A DNA stretch of 64,000 nucleotides. It comes from Rhizobium sp. Root708. GTDB lineage: Bacteria > Pseudomonadota > Alphaproteobacteria > Rhizobiales > Rhizobiaceae. The notes below the pieces were generated by a model, which saw only the letters and a program-made list of their open reading frames with translations, searched no databases and was not told the DNA's origin. The stretch lies in contig NZ_LMHV01000007.1 in the NCBI RefSeq assembly GCF_001429725.1, positions 1 to 64,000 of the forward strand, given 5' to 3'. Positions 1 to 9,495 of this stretch are shown one piece after another (the stretch's first letter is position 1; each line of letters opens with the position of its first letter). Position numbers and translations under genes: made by a program.

Positions 1-818
<818 letters not shown>

Positions 819-831
819 CGTGAAGCCTGAC

Positions 832-866
832 ACCAGCGAATTCCACCATGCGGATTCGCTGGTTTT
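832..866 (+). terminator. Rho-independent terminator after frmA-elaA
   Basis: A perfect 10-bp inverted repeat, ACCAGCGAAT (832-841) and ATTCGCTGGT (854-863), with a 12-nt loop and a short T run to 866. It lies 14 bases after the elaA stop and probably ends the frmA-elaA transcript, so gfa would need its own promoter in 867-1039; I see no convincing promoter match there. Confidence 0.7.
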
Positions 867-1039
867 CATCAGGCCGGTTTGTTAGATTTGCATTCGACGT
901 CCGACCCTGCCCAACAGGGCTCTGGGAGCGCCCACGCCACCCACCACGCAATGCGGCACGACTTTGAAATGGCCGGCGGCTTTTTCACAAATCAGTCCTG
1001 ATTTGGGAGCCATCGGCAGCTGAGGAGGAGAAGCTGAGC

Positions 1040-1618
1040 ATGGCATCCCAGGTATCTATCCACCCCGCGCTCGATGGCGGGGTCAAGAAAGGCCAAGCGA
1101 ATTTCGGTGGCGGCACACTCGTCTGCGCCTGCGCCAGCCGCCCGGTCAAACTCGCGGTGAAGGGCACGGTCGCCCACAACCATGCCTGCGGCTGCACCAA
1201 GTGCTGGAAGCCGAAGGGCGCCGTCTTCTCGGTGGTCGCGGTCGCCTCGACCGACAACATCACCGTTCTCGAAAATGGCGACAAGCTTGCGGTCGTCGAC
1301 AAGGACGCATTGATCCAGCGCCACGCCTGCAGGGAGTGCGGCGTCCACATGTACGGCCCCGTCGAGCGCGACCACGCCTTCAAGGGACTGTCCTTCTTGC
1401 ATCCCGAACGCTTTGAGGAGGCAGGATGGCCCGAGCCGACCTTTGCCGCCTTCGTCTCTTCGATCATCGAGAGCGGCACGCCGCCCTCGGCCATGGCCGA
1501 CGTACGCAGCCGCCTGGGCGACCTCGGACTTCCGCCCTACGACTGCCTGAACCCAACCTTGATGGACGCGCTAGCGACCTTCGCCGCGAGGAAGGCCGGC
1601 ACGCTGAAGGAGGCGTGA
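1040..1618 (+). CDS. gfa: S-(hydroxymethyl)glutathione synthase (glutathione-dependent formaldehyde-activating enzyme)
   Basis: 192 residues, the usual length of Gfa. ATG 1040 is preceded by a purine-rich GAGGAGAAG. The zinc-binding cysteines of the family are visible: Cys29 and Cys31, Cys50, Cys52 and Cys55 (ACGCTKCW), and Cys97 and Cys100 ([12 protein letters not shown]). Gfa is described as accelerating condensation of formaldehyde with glutathione to give the substrate of FrmA. Together with frmA before and frmB after it, the complete glutathione-linked formaldehyde route is encoded here. The three genes are separated by unrelated genes rather than fused in one tight operon. Confidence 0.95.
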   Translation: MASQVSIHPALDGGVKKGQANFGGGTLVCACASRPVKLAVKGTVAHNHACGCTKCWKPKGAVFSVVAVASTDNITVLENGDKLAVVDKDALIQRHACRECGVHMYGPVERDHAFKGLSFLHPERFEEAGWPEPTFAAFVSSIIESGTPPSAMADVRSRLGDLGLPPYDCLNPTLMDALATFAARKAGTLKEA

Positions 1619-1879
1619 CGATCCAGCGAGTTATCAGCAGAGCCGCTGCGCGCCGCCCGGCGCGTAGCTTTCGGCCGGACAAAACGACGCGTCGCAAACC
1701 TGTGCGCAAACCGGTCTGCCAGACACGTCGCCATGTGGTGACGACGCTGGTTTTCCTCGCAAAGAGTTGAAATATTTGGTACCACCCCCCCGCGCTCCTT
1801 CGTTCTCGCTGCGCAGCGGACCGGAGCCATCGCACCAGACTATCGCACGAGCGCATCGACAGGACACCGACGAACACCC
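1619..1879 (+). other. Intergenic region between gfa and the DUF188 gene
   Basis: 261 bases with no convincing gene. It contains an A/T-richer patch near 1765-1785 followed by a run of C, which could hold a promoter for the DUF188-frmB pair, but no clear -35/-10 pair stands out. The short open frames here look like shadows without a ribosome binding site. Confidence 0.4.
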
Positions 1880-2347
1880 ATGCACCACATCTACGTTGAC
1901 GCAGACGCCTGCCCGGTCAAACCAGAGGTCCTCAAGGTTGCGGAGCGCCTGTCGATCGAGGTCACCTTCGTCGCCAATTCCGGCCTGCGCCCCTCGCGCG
2001 ATCCTATGGTGCATAACGTCATTGTCTCCAACGCCTTCGACGCCGCCGACAACTGGATCGCCGAGCATGCCGGCCCGGGCGACGTAGTCGTGACCGCCGA
2101 CGTGCCGCTCGCGGTGCGCTGCGTCACGGCCGGCGCCTTCGTCACCGGTCCCACCGGCCGCGTCTTCGACGACACCAATATCGGCATGGCGAGCGCCATG
2201 CGTGATCTCGGCGCGCATCTGCGCGAGACCGGCGAAAGCAAGGGCTACAACGCCGCATTCAGCCCACGGGATCGCTCTCAGTTTCTCGAGACATTCGACC
2301 GGCTGTGCCGCCGCGCCAAAGCCGTCACGCCACCATCAGGAGAATAG
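1880..2347 (+). CDS. YaiI/YqxD family protein (DUF188)
   Basis: 155 residues starting MHHIYVDADACPVKPE, the diagnostic N-terminus of the YaiI/YqxD (DUF188) family, in which the conserved aspartates resemble a PIN-like nuclease fold. Further family blocks are visible: VANSGL, then VVVTADVPLA and a GRVFDDTNIG segment. The biochemical role is not established. Its stop codon (2345-2347) is separated by one base from the frmB ATG at 2349, so the two are almost certainly co-transcribed. Confidence 0.88.
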   Translation: MHHIYVDADACPVKPEVLKVAERLSIEVTFVANSGLRPSRDPMVHNVIVSNAFDAADNWIAEHAGPGDVVVTADVPLAVRCVTAGAFVTGPTGRVFDDTNIGMASAMRDLGAHLRETGESKGYNAAFSPRDRSQFLETFDRLCRRAKAVTPPSGE

Positions 2348-2348
2348 A

Positions 2349-3182
2349 ATGAACATCCTATCCCAGGCGACCGCCTTCGGCGGCATGCAGGGCGTCTTTA
2401 GCCACACCTCGGAGGCCTGCAAGTGCGACATGACCTTTGCGGCCTTCGTGCCCCCGCAAGCGATCAAGGAGCCCTGCCCCGTCCTCTGGTATCTGTCGGG
2501 TTTGACCTGCACGCACGCCAACGTCATGGAAAAGGGTGAATACCGACGGATGGCCGCAGAACTCGGCTTGATCATCATCTGCCCAGACACGAGCCCGCGC
2601 GGCAACGATGTGCCCGACGAGCTGACAAACTGGCAAATGGGCAAAGGCGCAGGCTTCTATTTAGATGCGACCGAGAAGCCGTGGGCTGAAAACTACCAGA
2701 TGTACAGCTACATCACCGAAGAGCTGCCCGCCTTCGTCAGCCAGCACTTCCGGACGGACATGAGCCGTCAGGGCATCTTCGGTCACTCGATGGGCGGTCA
2801 CGGCGCAATGACGATCGCCTTGAAAAATCCCGACCGTTTCAAGAGTTGCTCTGCCTTCGCGCCGATCGTCGAACCGTCGACCGCGGACTGGTCCGTACCG
2901 GCCTTCGAAAAATATCTCGGCTCCGATCGCGCCGCCTGGCGTCAGTATGACGCCTGCTCATTGGTCAGCGACGGCGCACGCTTTCCCGAGTTCCTGATCG
3001 ACCAGGGCAACGCCGATGGCTTCCTGGAGAATGGTCTGCGACCGTGGCTGTTCGAGGAAGCGGTAAAGGACACGGACATCAAGCTGACCCTGCGCATGCA
3101 TGAGCGCTACGACCATTCCTACTACTTCATCTCCACCTTCATGGATGACCATCTTCAGTGGCATGCGGAGCGCCTCGCCTGA
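2349..3182 (+). CDS. frmB: S-formylglutathione hydrolase
   Basis: 277 residues; ATG 2349 is preceded by AGGAGAATAG, which spans the end of the previous gene. This esterase-D type alpha/beta hydrolase releases formate and glutathione from S-formylglutathione, the last step of formaldehyde detoxification. The N-terminus MNILSQATAFGGMQGVFSH, the oxyanion region LWYLSGLTC, the nucleophile elbow GHSMGG (Ser147) and the late HERYDHSYYF histidine motif are all present. A longer in-frame extension upstream lies inside the DUF188 gene and is rejected. Confidence 0.96.
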   Translation: MNILSQATAFGGMQGVFSHTSEACKCDMTFAAFVPPQAIKEPCPVLWYLSGLTCTHANVMEKGEYRRMAAELGLIIICPDTSPRGNDVPDELTNWQMGKGAGFYLDATEKPWAENYQMYSYITEELPAFVSQHFRTDMSRQGIFGHSMGGHGAMTIALKNPDRFKSCSAFAPIVEPSTADWSVPAFEKYLGSDRAAWRQYDACSLVSDGARFPEFLIDQGNADGFLENGLRPWLFEEAVKDTDIKLTLRMHERYDHSYYFISTFMDDHLQWHAERLA

Positions 3183-3220
3183 GGCGCCCTCGCGGGTAGT
3201 TTAAATTCCCCAAAACTGTT

Positions 3221-3240
3221 GCGGCCGCCCTTCCGGCCGC
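3221..3240. terminator. GC-rich hairpin between convergent frmB and doxX-like genes
   Basis: GCGGCCG (3221-3227) and CGGCCGC (3234-3240) form a 7-bp stem with a 6-nt loop in the short gap between two convergent genes. The T tract is weak on both sides, so bidirectional termination is plausible but not certain. Confidence 0.4.
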
Positions 3241-3251
3241 CGCAGTGATAA

Positions 3252-3644
3252 TCAGGCAGCTTTGCGCTTATCGACCGACAACGCGCCTGCACCTGCGAAG
3301 AACAAGAACAGGAATACGAAGCAGAAGAGAATGGCGCCGTCGCCACCGTTCAGCGCCGGGTAGAAGCTCTTCGGATAGTGCGCCATGAAATAGGCAAACG
3401 CCATTTCACCGGAAAGAATGAAAGCAATCGGCCGCGTCAGGAAGCCGACGAGCACGAGTACGCCGCCGACGACCTCAAGCAGGGCGGCAACCAGCATCAG
3501 CGGAGGCAACGAGCCCTCCATCTGAGCGGCAGGAAACGCAAAAAGCTTCATCGTGCCGTGTTCGATGAACAGCAATGCGGTGATGATGCGAAGAGCGGCG
3601 AGCGCGTAGGGCTGATACGCGCTCAGACGTTCTAAACTGGACAT
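3252..3644 (-). CDS. DoxX family membrane protein
   Basis: 130 residues. ATG 3644 is chosen because AGGAG lies 6 bases upstream; an in-frame TTG at 3671 has no such site. The protein has four hydrophobic segments (about residues 12-30, 45-70, 72-90 and 100-122) and the DoxX pattern ALLFIEHGTMKLF near the N-terminus, with LLEVVGGVLVLVGFLTRP in the second segment. DoxX proteins are inner-membrane proteins linked loosely to redox and quinone biology; no precise function can be given. It converges on frmB. Confidence 0.85.
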   Translation of the reverse strand: MSSLERLSAYQPYALAALRIITALLFIEHGTMKLFAFPAAQMEGSLPPLMLVAALLEVVGGVLVLVGFLTRPIAFILSGEMAFAYFMAHYPKSFYPALNGGDGAILFCFVFLFLFFAGAGALSVDKRKAA

Positions 3645-3755
3645 GAAAACTCTCCTATTAAGTAAAGACAAGCGAGCGTTAGCCGGTCCGTCAAATGAAA
3701 TGAATACACGGATTACTGACGTGCAATCACTTCCTTTTGATTTTACTCGGCTTTT

Positions 3756-3787
3756 GACAATACTTCACTTCAAAGTGGAATATTGTC
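3756..3787. repeat. Inverted repeat across the pccB stop codon
   Basis: GACAATA (3756-3762) and TATTGTC (3781-3787) are perfect arms, with partly pairing inner bases around the pccB stop. The structure would sit at the 3' end of the pccB message, but the following bases on that strand are A-rich rather than T-rich, so it is not a standard rho-independent terminator. A role in 3' end stability is a guess. Confidence 0.4.
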
Positions 3788-5302
3788 GTGCTTCTTCCAC
3801 GGATTTGCCAAATCCTTATTCCGCAACATCTTCAGTCCACGCGCAAGCCGTCTGCGGGTCGAGTGAGGCATGATGACCTCATCGACGTAGCCACGCTCCG
3901 CCGCGACGAACGGCGAAAGGAAGCGGTCTTCGTACATCTTCGTGTGGGCCGCGATCTTCTCCGGATCGGCAATATCCTTGCGGAAAATGATCTCCACTGC
4001 GCCCTTCGCGCCCATGACAGCAATCTGTGCCGTCGGCCAAGCGTAGTTGAGATCGCCGCGCAGATGCTTCGATGCCATCACGTCGTAGGCGCCGCCGAAT
4101 GCCTTGCGCGTGATGACAGTCAGCTTCGGCACCGTCGCCTCGGCATAGGCAAACAAAAGCTTCGCGCCATGCTTGATCAGCCCGCCGTATTCCTGCGCGG
4201 TACCCGGTAGGAACCCCGGCACGTCGACGAAGGTGACGATCGGAATATTGAAGCAGTCGCAAAAACGCACGAAGCGCGCGGCCTTGCGTGACGCATCACT
4301 GTCGAGCACGCCGGCCAGAACCATCGGCTGATTCGCGACGAAGCCGACCGTCGATCCCTCGACACGGCCGAAGCCGCAGACGATGTTTTTCGCAAAGCTC
4401 GCCTGGATCTCGAAGAAATCGCCCTCGTCCACCGTCTTCAGGATCAGTTCTTTGATGTCGTACGGCTTGTTGGCGTTCGCCGGAACCAGCGTGTCCAGAG
4501 ACGAATCGATATCGGTCACCGACTGGTAACATTCGACCTCCGGCAAGGAAGATGTGTTCGATTGCGGCAGAAGGTCGATCAGACGTCGCACCTGCAACAG
4601 CGCTTCGACGTCGTTGTCGTAGGCACCGTCTGCGATGGACGAGCGCGTCGTGTGGACCGATGCCCCGCCGAGTTCCTCGGCCGTGACCGTCTCGTTCGTC
4701 ACCGTCTTGACTACATCCGGTCCGGTCACGAACATGTAGGACGTATCGCGCACCATGAAGATGAAATCGGTCATGGCAGGCGAATAGACGTCGCCACCGG
4801 CGCACGGCCCCATGATCACCGAAATCTGCGGAATGACACCCGAGGCCAGAACATTGCGCTGGAATACCTCGGCGTAGCCCCCGAGCGCTGCCACGCCTTC
4901 CTGGATGCGCGCCCCGCCCGCGTCGTAGATGCCGATGATCGGCGCTCGATTCTTGAGCGCCATGTCCTGCACCTTCATGATTTTCTCTGCGTGCGCCTCG
5001 GAAAGCGAGCCGCCGAAAACCGTGAAATCCTTCGCGAAGACGAATACCGTGCGTCCGTTGACCGTGCCCCAGCCGGTGACTACGCCATCGCCGGCAATCC
5101 GGTTCTTTTCCATCCCGAAGTCGCTGGAGCGATGCTCGACAAACATGTCGAACTCCTCGAAGGACCCCTCGTCGAGAAACAGGTCGATGCGTTCGCGCGC
5201 GGTAAGCTTTCCGCGCTGGTGCTGTGCATCGATCCGCTGCTGCCCGCCGCCCAACTTGGCGACACCACGGCGGCGCTCGAGTTCTTCGAGAATTTCCTTC
5301 AT
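3770..5302 (-). CDS. pccB: Propionyl-CoA carboxylase, carboxyltransferase (beta) subunit
   Basis: 510 residues, the usual length for PccB. ATG 5302 follows AGGAG with a 5-base spacer; the in-frame GTG at 5308 abuts that site and is rejected. The subunit transfers carboxyl from carboxybiotin to propionyl-CoA, giving methylmalonyl-CoA. Family segments visible are the N-terminal [13 protein letters not shown], the acyl-CoA-binding [12 protein letters not shown] and [12 protein letters not shown], the oxyanion-hole [10 protein letters not shown], and [14 protein letters not shown] with [10 protein letters not shown] and the closing KKHDNIPL. The biotin-carrying alpha subunit is not in the window; downstream is a DoxX gene. 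Acetyl-CoA specificity cannot be excluded from sequence, but the end motif is typical of PccB. Confidence 0.93.
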   Translation of the reverse strand: MKEILEELERRRGVAKLGGGQQRIDAQHQRGKLTARERIDLFLDEGSFEEFDMFVEHRSSDFGMEKNRIAGDGVVTGWGTVNGRTVFVFAKDFTVFGGSLSEAHAEKIMKVQDMALKNRAPIIGIYDAGGARIQEGVAALGGYAEVFQRNVLASGVIPQISVIMGPCAGGDVYSPAMTDFIFMVRDTSYMFVTGPDVVKTVTNETVTAEELGGASVHTTRSSIADGAYDNDVEALLQVRRLIDLLPQSNTSSLPEVECYQSVTDIDSSLDTLVPANANKPYDIKELILKTVDEGDFFEIQASFAKNIVCGFGRVEGSTVGFVANQPMVLAGVLDSDASRKAARFVRFCDCFNIPIVTFVDVPGFLPGTAQEYGGLIKHGAKLLFAYAEATVPKLTVITRKAFGGAYDVMASKHLRGDLNYAWPTAQIAVMGAKGAVEIIFRKDIADPEKIAAHTKMYEDRFLSPFVAAERGYVDEVIMPHSTRRRLARGLKMLRNKDLANPWKKHDNIPL

Positions 5303-5333
5303 GGACACTCCTCGCCGCCAAGGCGGCTGCTGA

Positions 5334-5792
5334 TTACGCGGGGCCGGCCTTGAGCGTGAAGATCGAGCGAATCCGCGCCGAAATATCCTCGGCCAGGATT
5401 TCGTCGGCCGAGCTGGAATTGTTGGATACGCTGGTTACGGAGAACTTGCTGACGGCAATGACCGAACCGTCTTCGACAGAGGCAGCATCGATGGTGATGT
5501 CGGCCACAGTCTGGTTCTTCTCGTAGCCCTGCTGCCGCCTGATCGACACGATGCGGATCGTGAGCACGACCCGAGGATAAACCTCGGTGCGCACGGTGGT
5601 GTTGATCGCCTTGTTGACGCGATCGCCTATGCCGGAAAGCAGAGCCGGAGGCATGTTCGGCCCGGAGAGAATGATCGCGTTACGGACATCATAAACCGGG
5701 CCGGGATCCTGCTTTCCAAACAGGGAAGCACAAGACGCCAAAGCCATGCAGACAAGTGCGACCCGAAAAAAGCACGACTTGAACCAGTTCAT
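5334..5792 (-). CDS. Putative outer-membrane or periplasmic lipoprotein
   Basis: 152 residues of unknown function. A signal peptide ends with a lipobox LASC (Leu18-Cys21), so the mature protein is probably lipid-anchored. The remainder looks like a mixed alpha/beta periplasmic domain with a basic strand ([12 protein letters not shown]). No family is recognised. It lies 31 bases upstream of pccB on the same strand and 69 bases downstream of the ATP12-type gene, and could be co-transcribed with both. Confidence 0.75.
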   Translation of the reverse strand: MNWFKSCFFRVALVCMALASCASLFGKQDPGPVYDVRNAIILSGPNMPPALLSGIGDRVNKAINTTVRTEVYPRVVLTIRIVSIRRQQGYEKNQTVADITIDAASVEDGSVIAVSKFSVTSVSNNSSSADEILAEDISARIRSIFTLKAGPA

Positions 5793-5861
5793 TCAAAAAT
5801 CCGCATCCGCCCCCGATAGAGTCGCAGATTTTCGCTATAACCGGCATCAAGGCAACTGGTT

Positions 5862-6647
5862 TCAGCCCTTCAAGGCCAAAAAAACGTCCGTGGCAGCCTT
5901 GAAATCTTCGAAGCGCTGAGCGCGCCTCTGTTCCGCCTCTTCGTCCTGCCCCCAATGCTCGATCGTCCAGTCCTCATCGAGATGAGCAAGCGACCAGATA
6001 TCGTCAGGCGGAAGAAACGCCTCGGCGAATGCCAGCGCCAGCAGCGCCGACCCCGTCAGCGTCGTCAACGTATGAAGTGCAGCCAGCTCAACAGCGCTCG
6101 AGTGCCGGCGCAGAGCCGCTGAAAAGGCCGAGATGGCTTCGCCGGGCTGAGCACGGTGGATAATGCCCTCGATCAGGATGAAGCGCGCACCGAAGGCTTC
6201 CGCCGCCCAGTCGAGAACGGGATCCCAGCGATCTCTCTGGCGATCCACAAGCTCTTTCGGTCCGTCCGCGCGGTAGCAGAGCAGATCGCTTGTCGAAAAG
6301 CGCAGGATATCTTCAAAAACCGCCTGCGTGTCGGTGGCGACCCCGTCGATCGCAGTGTTCACGAGCCTGGTGACCGGCATCGTCGCGGGATCGATCACAT
6401 CAGCCTGTGCTTCCCACTCCCGCGCAACCAGTTCGGCCAACGATCTTGTCGGAACGGCAAGCACGTGACGCGCGGGGGTGAGGACGGCCTTGCCGTCGAG
6501 CGCAAGGGCGAAATCCTCGTCGCGCGGTGTGATTTCGACATTCTTGTAGAAGCGCTTCGGCAGCGGCTTCTTCATCTGAACCTGTGCCCGCCGGATCGGA
6601 TCGGGATGGCTCAGGCCCTCGGACAAGTCGTTCAGAAGATCGCGCAT
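5862..6647 (-). CDS. ATP12 family chaperone protein
   Basis: 261 residues. The family segments are clear: KRFYKNVEI near residue 32, LALDGKAVLTPARH, LAELVAREWEAQ, MPVTRLVNTAIDGV and the late LAHLDEDWTIEHWGQDEEA. Mitochondrial ATP12 helps assemble the F1 ATP synthase alpha subunit, and alphaproteobacterial homologues are assumed to act similarly. It lies 2 bases after the HAD phosphatase gene on the same strand, part of a run with rluC. An internal ATG at residue 25 is an alternative start with a shorter N-terminus. Confidence 0.88.
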   Translation of the reverse strand: MRDLLNDLSEGLSHPDPIRRAQVQMKKPLPKRFYKNVEITPRDEDFALALDGKAVLTPARHVLAVPTRSLAELVAREWEAQADVIDPATMPVTRLVNTAIDGVATDTQAVFEDILRFSTSDLLCYRADGPKELVDRQRDRWDPVLDWAAEAFGARFILIEGIIHRAQPGEAISAFSAALRRHSSAVELAALHTLTTLTGSALLALAFAEAFLPPDDIWSLAHLDEDWTIEHWGQDEEAEQRRAQRFEDFKAATDVFLALKG

Positions 6648-6649
6648 GG

Positions 6650-7309
6650 TTACCCTCGCGGAAAGTGTTTCAGAATGTCGTCCGGGTGATCGGCGATGCT
6701 ATCGGCGCCAGCAGCGACGAGATCGCTGACACTGGCATAGCCCCACGAGACGCCCACGGCGGTCGCACCGGCTGCCTTTGCCATTTGCATATCGTAAACA
6801 GCATCGCCGATGACAATGGTATCCGCTGGATTCATTCCCGTTTCATCGCAGCATTCGCTGACCATGGCCGGATGAGGCTTCGACGGGCAATCGTCGGCGG
6901 TCCGCGAGACGATGAAATGCGGCGCAAATCCGTGGGTTTCAAGCACATGCACAAGGCCACGCCTGGATTTGCCGGTTACCGCGCCAATCAGGATTTCATC
7001 CTGTGCGGCCAATGTGTTGACGAGCAGGTTGATGCCGTCGAACAGACGTACATCCATACCCGGCTCGTCGCGAACATCTGCGTAGATCGCCTTGTAATGC
7101 GCCGTCATCGCAACAGCCTCGTCATCGACATGCGGTTTGCCCAGCATGCGAGCGATGGCGATATCAAGCGTCAGACCGATGATAGATTTGGTCAGCGCAA
7201 TGGGGGGGCAGTCATAGCCGAAATGCACGAATGTCCGAGCCATGACCTCATGGATCAGCCCGGCGCTGTCGACGAGCGTGCCATCGCAATCGAACAACGC
7301 CAGTTTCAT
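6650..7309 (-). CDS. HAD family hydrolase (phosphoglycolate phosphatase-like)
   Basis: 219 residues. ATG 7309 overlaps the upstream rluC-type stop by four bases (ATGA), which decides the start against a longer frame running into that gene. HAD motifs are complete: DCDGT with nucleophile Asp7 and Asp9, GAVTGKS for motif II, the motif III lysine in SKPHP, and motif IV VIGDAVYDM. The cap domain between residues 15 and 85 is of the small helical type found in Gph-like phosphatases. Phosphoglycolate is a possible substrate, but HAD specificity cannot be read from sequence. Confidence 0.9.
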   Translation of the reverse strand: MKLALFDCDGTLVDSAGLIHEVMARTFVHFGYDCPPIALTKSIIGLTLDIAIARMLGKPHVDDEAVAMTAHYKAIYADVRDEPGMDVRLFDGINLLVNTLAAQDEILIGAVTGKSRRGLVHVLETHGFAPHFIVSRTADDCPSKPHPAMVSECCDETGMNPADTIVIGDAVYDMQMAKAAGATAVGVSWGYASVSDLVAAGADSIADHPDDILKHFPRG

Positions 7310-8298
7310 TCGTAGTCTTCCCTGTCTGCGGATGCGAGATCGAGGCCGAGCAGATTCCAGGTCTGGACCATGTGCGGCGGCAGCGGCGCGGTAACGCGCA
7401 GCCGGCCACCGTTGGGATGCGGGATATCGATCTTGCGCGCATGCAGGTGCAGCTTCTTCTGCACGCCGCCCGGGAACGGCCAGTTGAGATCGTCGTCGAA
7501 GTACTTGGGGTCGCCGATAATCGGATGGCCGATATGGAGCGCGTGGACGCGCAGCTGGTGCGTGCGGCCGGTATACGGCTCCATCTCCAGCCAGGCGAGG
7601 TTCTGCGCCGCGGTCTCGCGCACACGGTAATAGGAGATCGCGTGGTCGGCGCCCTCCTCGCCATGCTTGCACACCCGCATCCGGTCGCCGTCCGGCGTCT
7701 GTTCCTTGACGAGCCAGGTCGAGATCTTATCCTCGTGCTTGCGCGGCACGCCCTTGACCAGCGACCAGTAGGTCTTCTTGGTGTCGCGCTCGCGAAACGC
7801 CGCCGTCAGCTTCTGTGCGGCCCCGCGCGTACGGGCGATGACGAGCACGCCAGAGGTATCGCGGTCGAGGCGATGCACCAGGCGCGGCTTCTCGCCCTTC
7901 GGGCTCGTCCATGCCTCCAGCATCTTGTCGATGTTGCGCGTCACGCCGGAGCCGCCTTGGACGGCAAGGCCGGCCGGCTTGTTCAGCACGATCACCTTGT
8001 CGTCCTCGTGGAGCACCATGCGCTGCAGGAGCTCGTAGTCGCCGCCGTGCTTCAGGTCGTGGCTGGCGATGGGCCCGGTCTTCTTCGCGTCGACATCCAG
8101 CGGCGGCACGCGCACCATCTGGCCGGGCTGAACGCGCGCGTCGGTCTTGACGCGACCGCCGTCCACACGCACCTGGCCGGACCGCAGAAGCTTCTGCAGC
8201 GGCCCGAAGCCAAGCCCGGGGTAATGGATCTTGAACCATCGGTCGAGCCGCATGCCCGCCTCGTCCGGCTCCACCTTGATGTGTTCGATACCTGCCAT
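7306..8298 (-). CDS. rluC: RluA/RluC family rRNA pseudouridine synthase
   Basis: 330 residues from ATG 8298; a longer frame starting at TTG 8421 runs into crcB and is rejected. The N-terminal S4 RNA-binding domain (about 15-70, with RLDRWFKIHYPGLGFGPLQK) precedes the catalytic domain carrying HRLDRDTSG with the catalytic Asp145, then YTGRTHQLRVH. By family it isomerises uridines in 23S rRNA; RluC is the best match, but RluD-type targets are not excluded. It is translationally coupled to the following HAD gene. Confidence 0.9.
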   Translation of the reverse strand: MAGIEHIKVEPDEAGMRLDRWFKIHYPGLGFGPLQKLLRSGQVRVDGGRVKTDARVQPGQMVRVPPLDVDAKKTGPIASHDLKHGGDYELLQRMVLHEDDKVIVLNKPAGLAVQGGSGVTRNIDKMLEAWTSPKGEKPRLVHRLDRDTSGVLVIARTRGAAQKLTAAFRERDTKKTYWSLVKGVPRKHEDKISTWLVKEQTPDGDRMRVCKHGEEGADHAISYYRVRETAAQNLAWLEMEPYTGRTHQLRVHALHIGHPIIGDPKYFDDDLNWPFPGGVQKKLHLHARKIDIPHPNGGRLRVTAPLPPHMVQTWNLLGLDLASADREDYE

Positions 8299-8386
8299 GA
8301 TGATCTTTCGGAAAGAGTTGCGCGCATGAGGCGCGGCCTTTGCCCGTGGCTTTAGAGCATTTTCGCCAAAAACGGAAACCGGAATC

Positions 8387-8764
8387 TCAAAGCAGCGCGC
8401 GCATGATTGCAAGTCCGGCAAAGACGGCGCCTATCGAAAGACCAACGCTGGCGATCATATATATCGTTCCCTCGACTATCGCGCCGCGTTCAAAGAGCGC
8501 GATCGAGTCGAGTGAAAAGGTCGAGAACGTCGTGAGGCCGCCGAGGAAACCGGTCATGAGCAGCATCCGCAACTCAGGCGAGCCGCCGAACCTGCGCCCG
8601 ATCAGCTCCGAAAGTACCCCGATGACGAAGCAGCCGACGACATTCACGGTCAAGGTGCCCCAGGGAAATGCCGGGCCGGCCAGCCGCAGCGCCCACTGCC
8701 CGACATAATACCTCACAACGGAACCAAGCGCACCACCAAGTGCAACGAGAAGAGCTTGTGTCAT
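8387..8764 (-). CDS. crcB: Fluoride-specific ion channel CrcB/FluC
   Basis: 125 residues with four hydrophobic helices, normal for the dual-topology Fluc channel, which exports toxic fluoride through the inner membrane. The signature GFLGGLTTFSTFSLD (about residues 72-86), including the phenylalanine box, and VNVVGCFVIG in helix 2 are intact. I looked for a fluoride riboswitch in the leader and found no convincing match. It lies 88 bases upstream of the rluC-type gene on the same strand and may share its transcript. Confidence 0.93.
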   Translation of the reverse strand: MTQALLVALGGALGSVVRYYVGQWALRLAGPAFPWGTLTVNVVGCFVIGVLSELIGRRFGGSPELRMLLMTGFLGGLTTFSTFSLDSIALFERGAIVEGTIYMIASVGLSIGAVFAGLAIMRALL

Positions 8765-8857
8765 CCGATGGGTCTAGCGCAACTTTGCGCTCCAAGCCAA
8801 TTGTCCGAAGAGACAGGTTTCACAATCACTTAAAATGCCAGCCTTTTTATTAGCCGG

Positions 8858-9157
8858 ATGCCAAGAGCGGTCCGCTATTCTTATGCGATGTCAGTCTCGC
8901 TTATCTCCATATCCGCCGACACCGCCGTTGTGGCGCTGGAAAGCCTGAGAATCCCGAAGCGCGTTCCCGCCAGTATCGCCGCGAAGGAAGCGCGACGCGT
9001 TGCCGAGCGGCGCGAAAAGCTCGATGCCGGCGCGGATATCGATGACACTGCCGCAATCATCCAGTCGACGGAAGTGGCGCTTGACTTGATGACGATGGGC
9101 CAGCGCCAGCCGCAGGCAAGTCTCAACCAGGCTCTCAAACTCTACGAAGAAGACTGA
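8858..9157 (+). CDS. Small protein of unknown function
   Basis: 99 residues from ATG 8858, or 89 residues from the in-frame ATG at 8888, which begins MSVSLISISADTAVVALESL; neither has a strong ribosome binding site. It is predicted soluble, largely helical and charged (a KEARRVAERREKLDAGAD segment) with no recognised domain. It is divergent from crcB. That it is a real gene rests on its codon-typical composition and isolated position, so confidence is moderate. Confidence 0.55.
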   Translation: MPRAVRYSYAMSVSLISISADTAVVALESLRIPKRVPASIAAKEARRVAERREKLDAGADIDDTAAIIQSTEVALDLMTMGQRQPQASLNQALKLYEED

Positions 9158-9257
9158 TCGTTCGCCGGCGTCCTCCCGAGACTCGCGACAAAAATTTGCT
9201 CGGCGGCGACATTCCCCCCTTGCCAAGTGCAGCCATCGCCAGATAATTGCGCTCAAC

Positions 9258-9420
9258 CTTGTTGGGAGAAGCCGGCTCGTCGCAGTCGGTGCCGAAGGAG
9301 CAACCGCCCCGGAAACTCTCAGGCAAAAGGACCAGCAAGGGGCAGACGGAACTCTGGAGAGATGCGTTCTTGAAACGCGCGCCGAAGGGATAACAATCTC
9401 AGGCAAACAGACAGAGGGGG
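9258..9420 (+). ncRNA. Tandem glycine riboswitch in the gcvT leader
   Basis: Two consecutive glycine aptamer cores are visible. The first has GCCGAAGGAGCAA (9291-9303) followed by AAACTCTCAGGCAAAAGGAC (9313-9332). The second has GCCGAAGGGATAACAATCTC (9381-9400) followed by AGGCAAACAGACAGAGGGG (9401-9419). These are the conserved core blocks of the gcvT RNA. It ends about 75 bases before the gcvT start, the standard arrangement for glycine-activated expression of the cleavage system. The boundaries given are approximate. Confidence 0.92.
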
Positions 9421-9495
9421 CTCGAAACAAGGCGCAACCGCGCCCGAATATTTGAGCCCGCGCATGGAACCCACGCGCAAACACCGGAGGCGTCC

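Noticed and set aside
8765..8857. Fluoride riboswitch before crcB
   Set aside because: The conserved GGCGATGG...GGCTGATG pattern could not be found; only a short GC hairpin is present.
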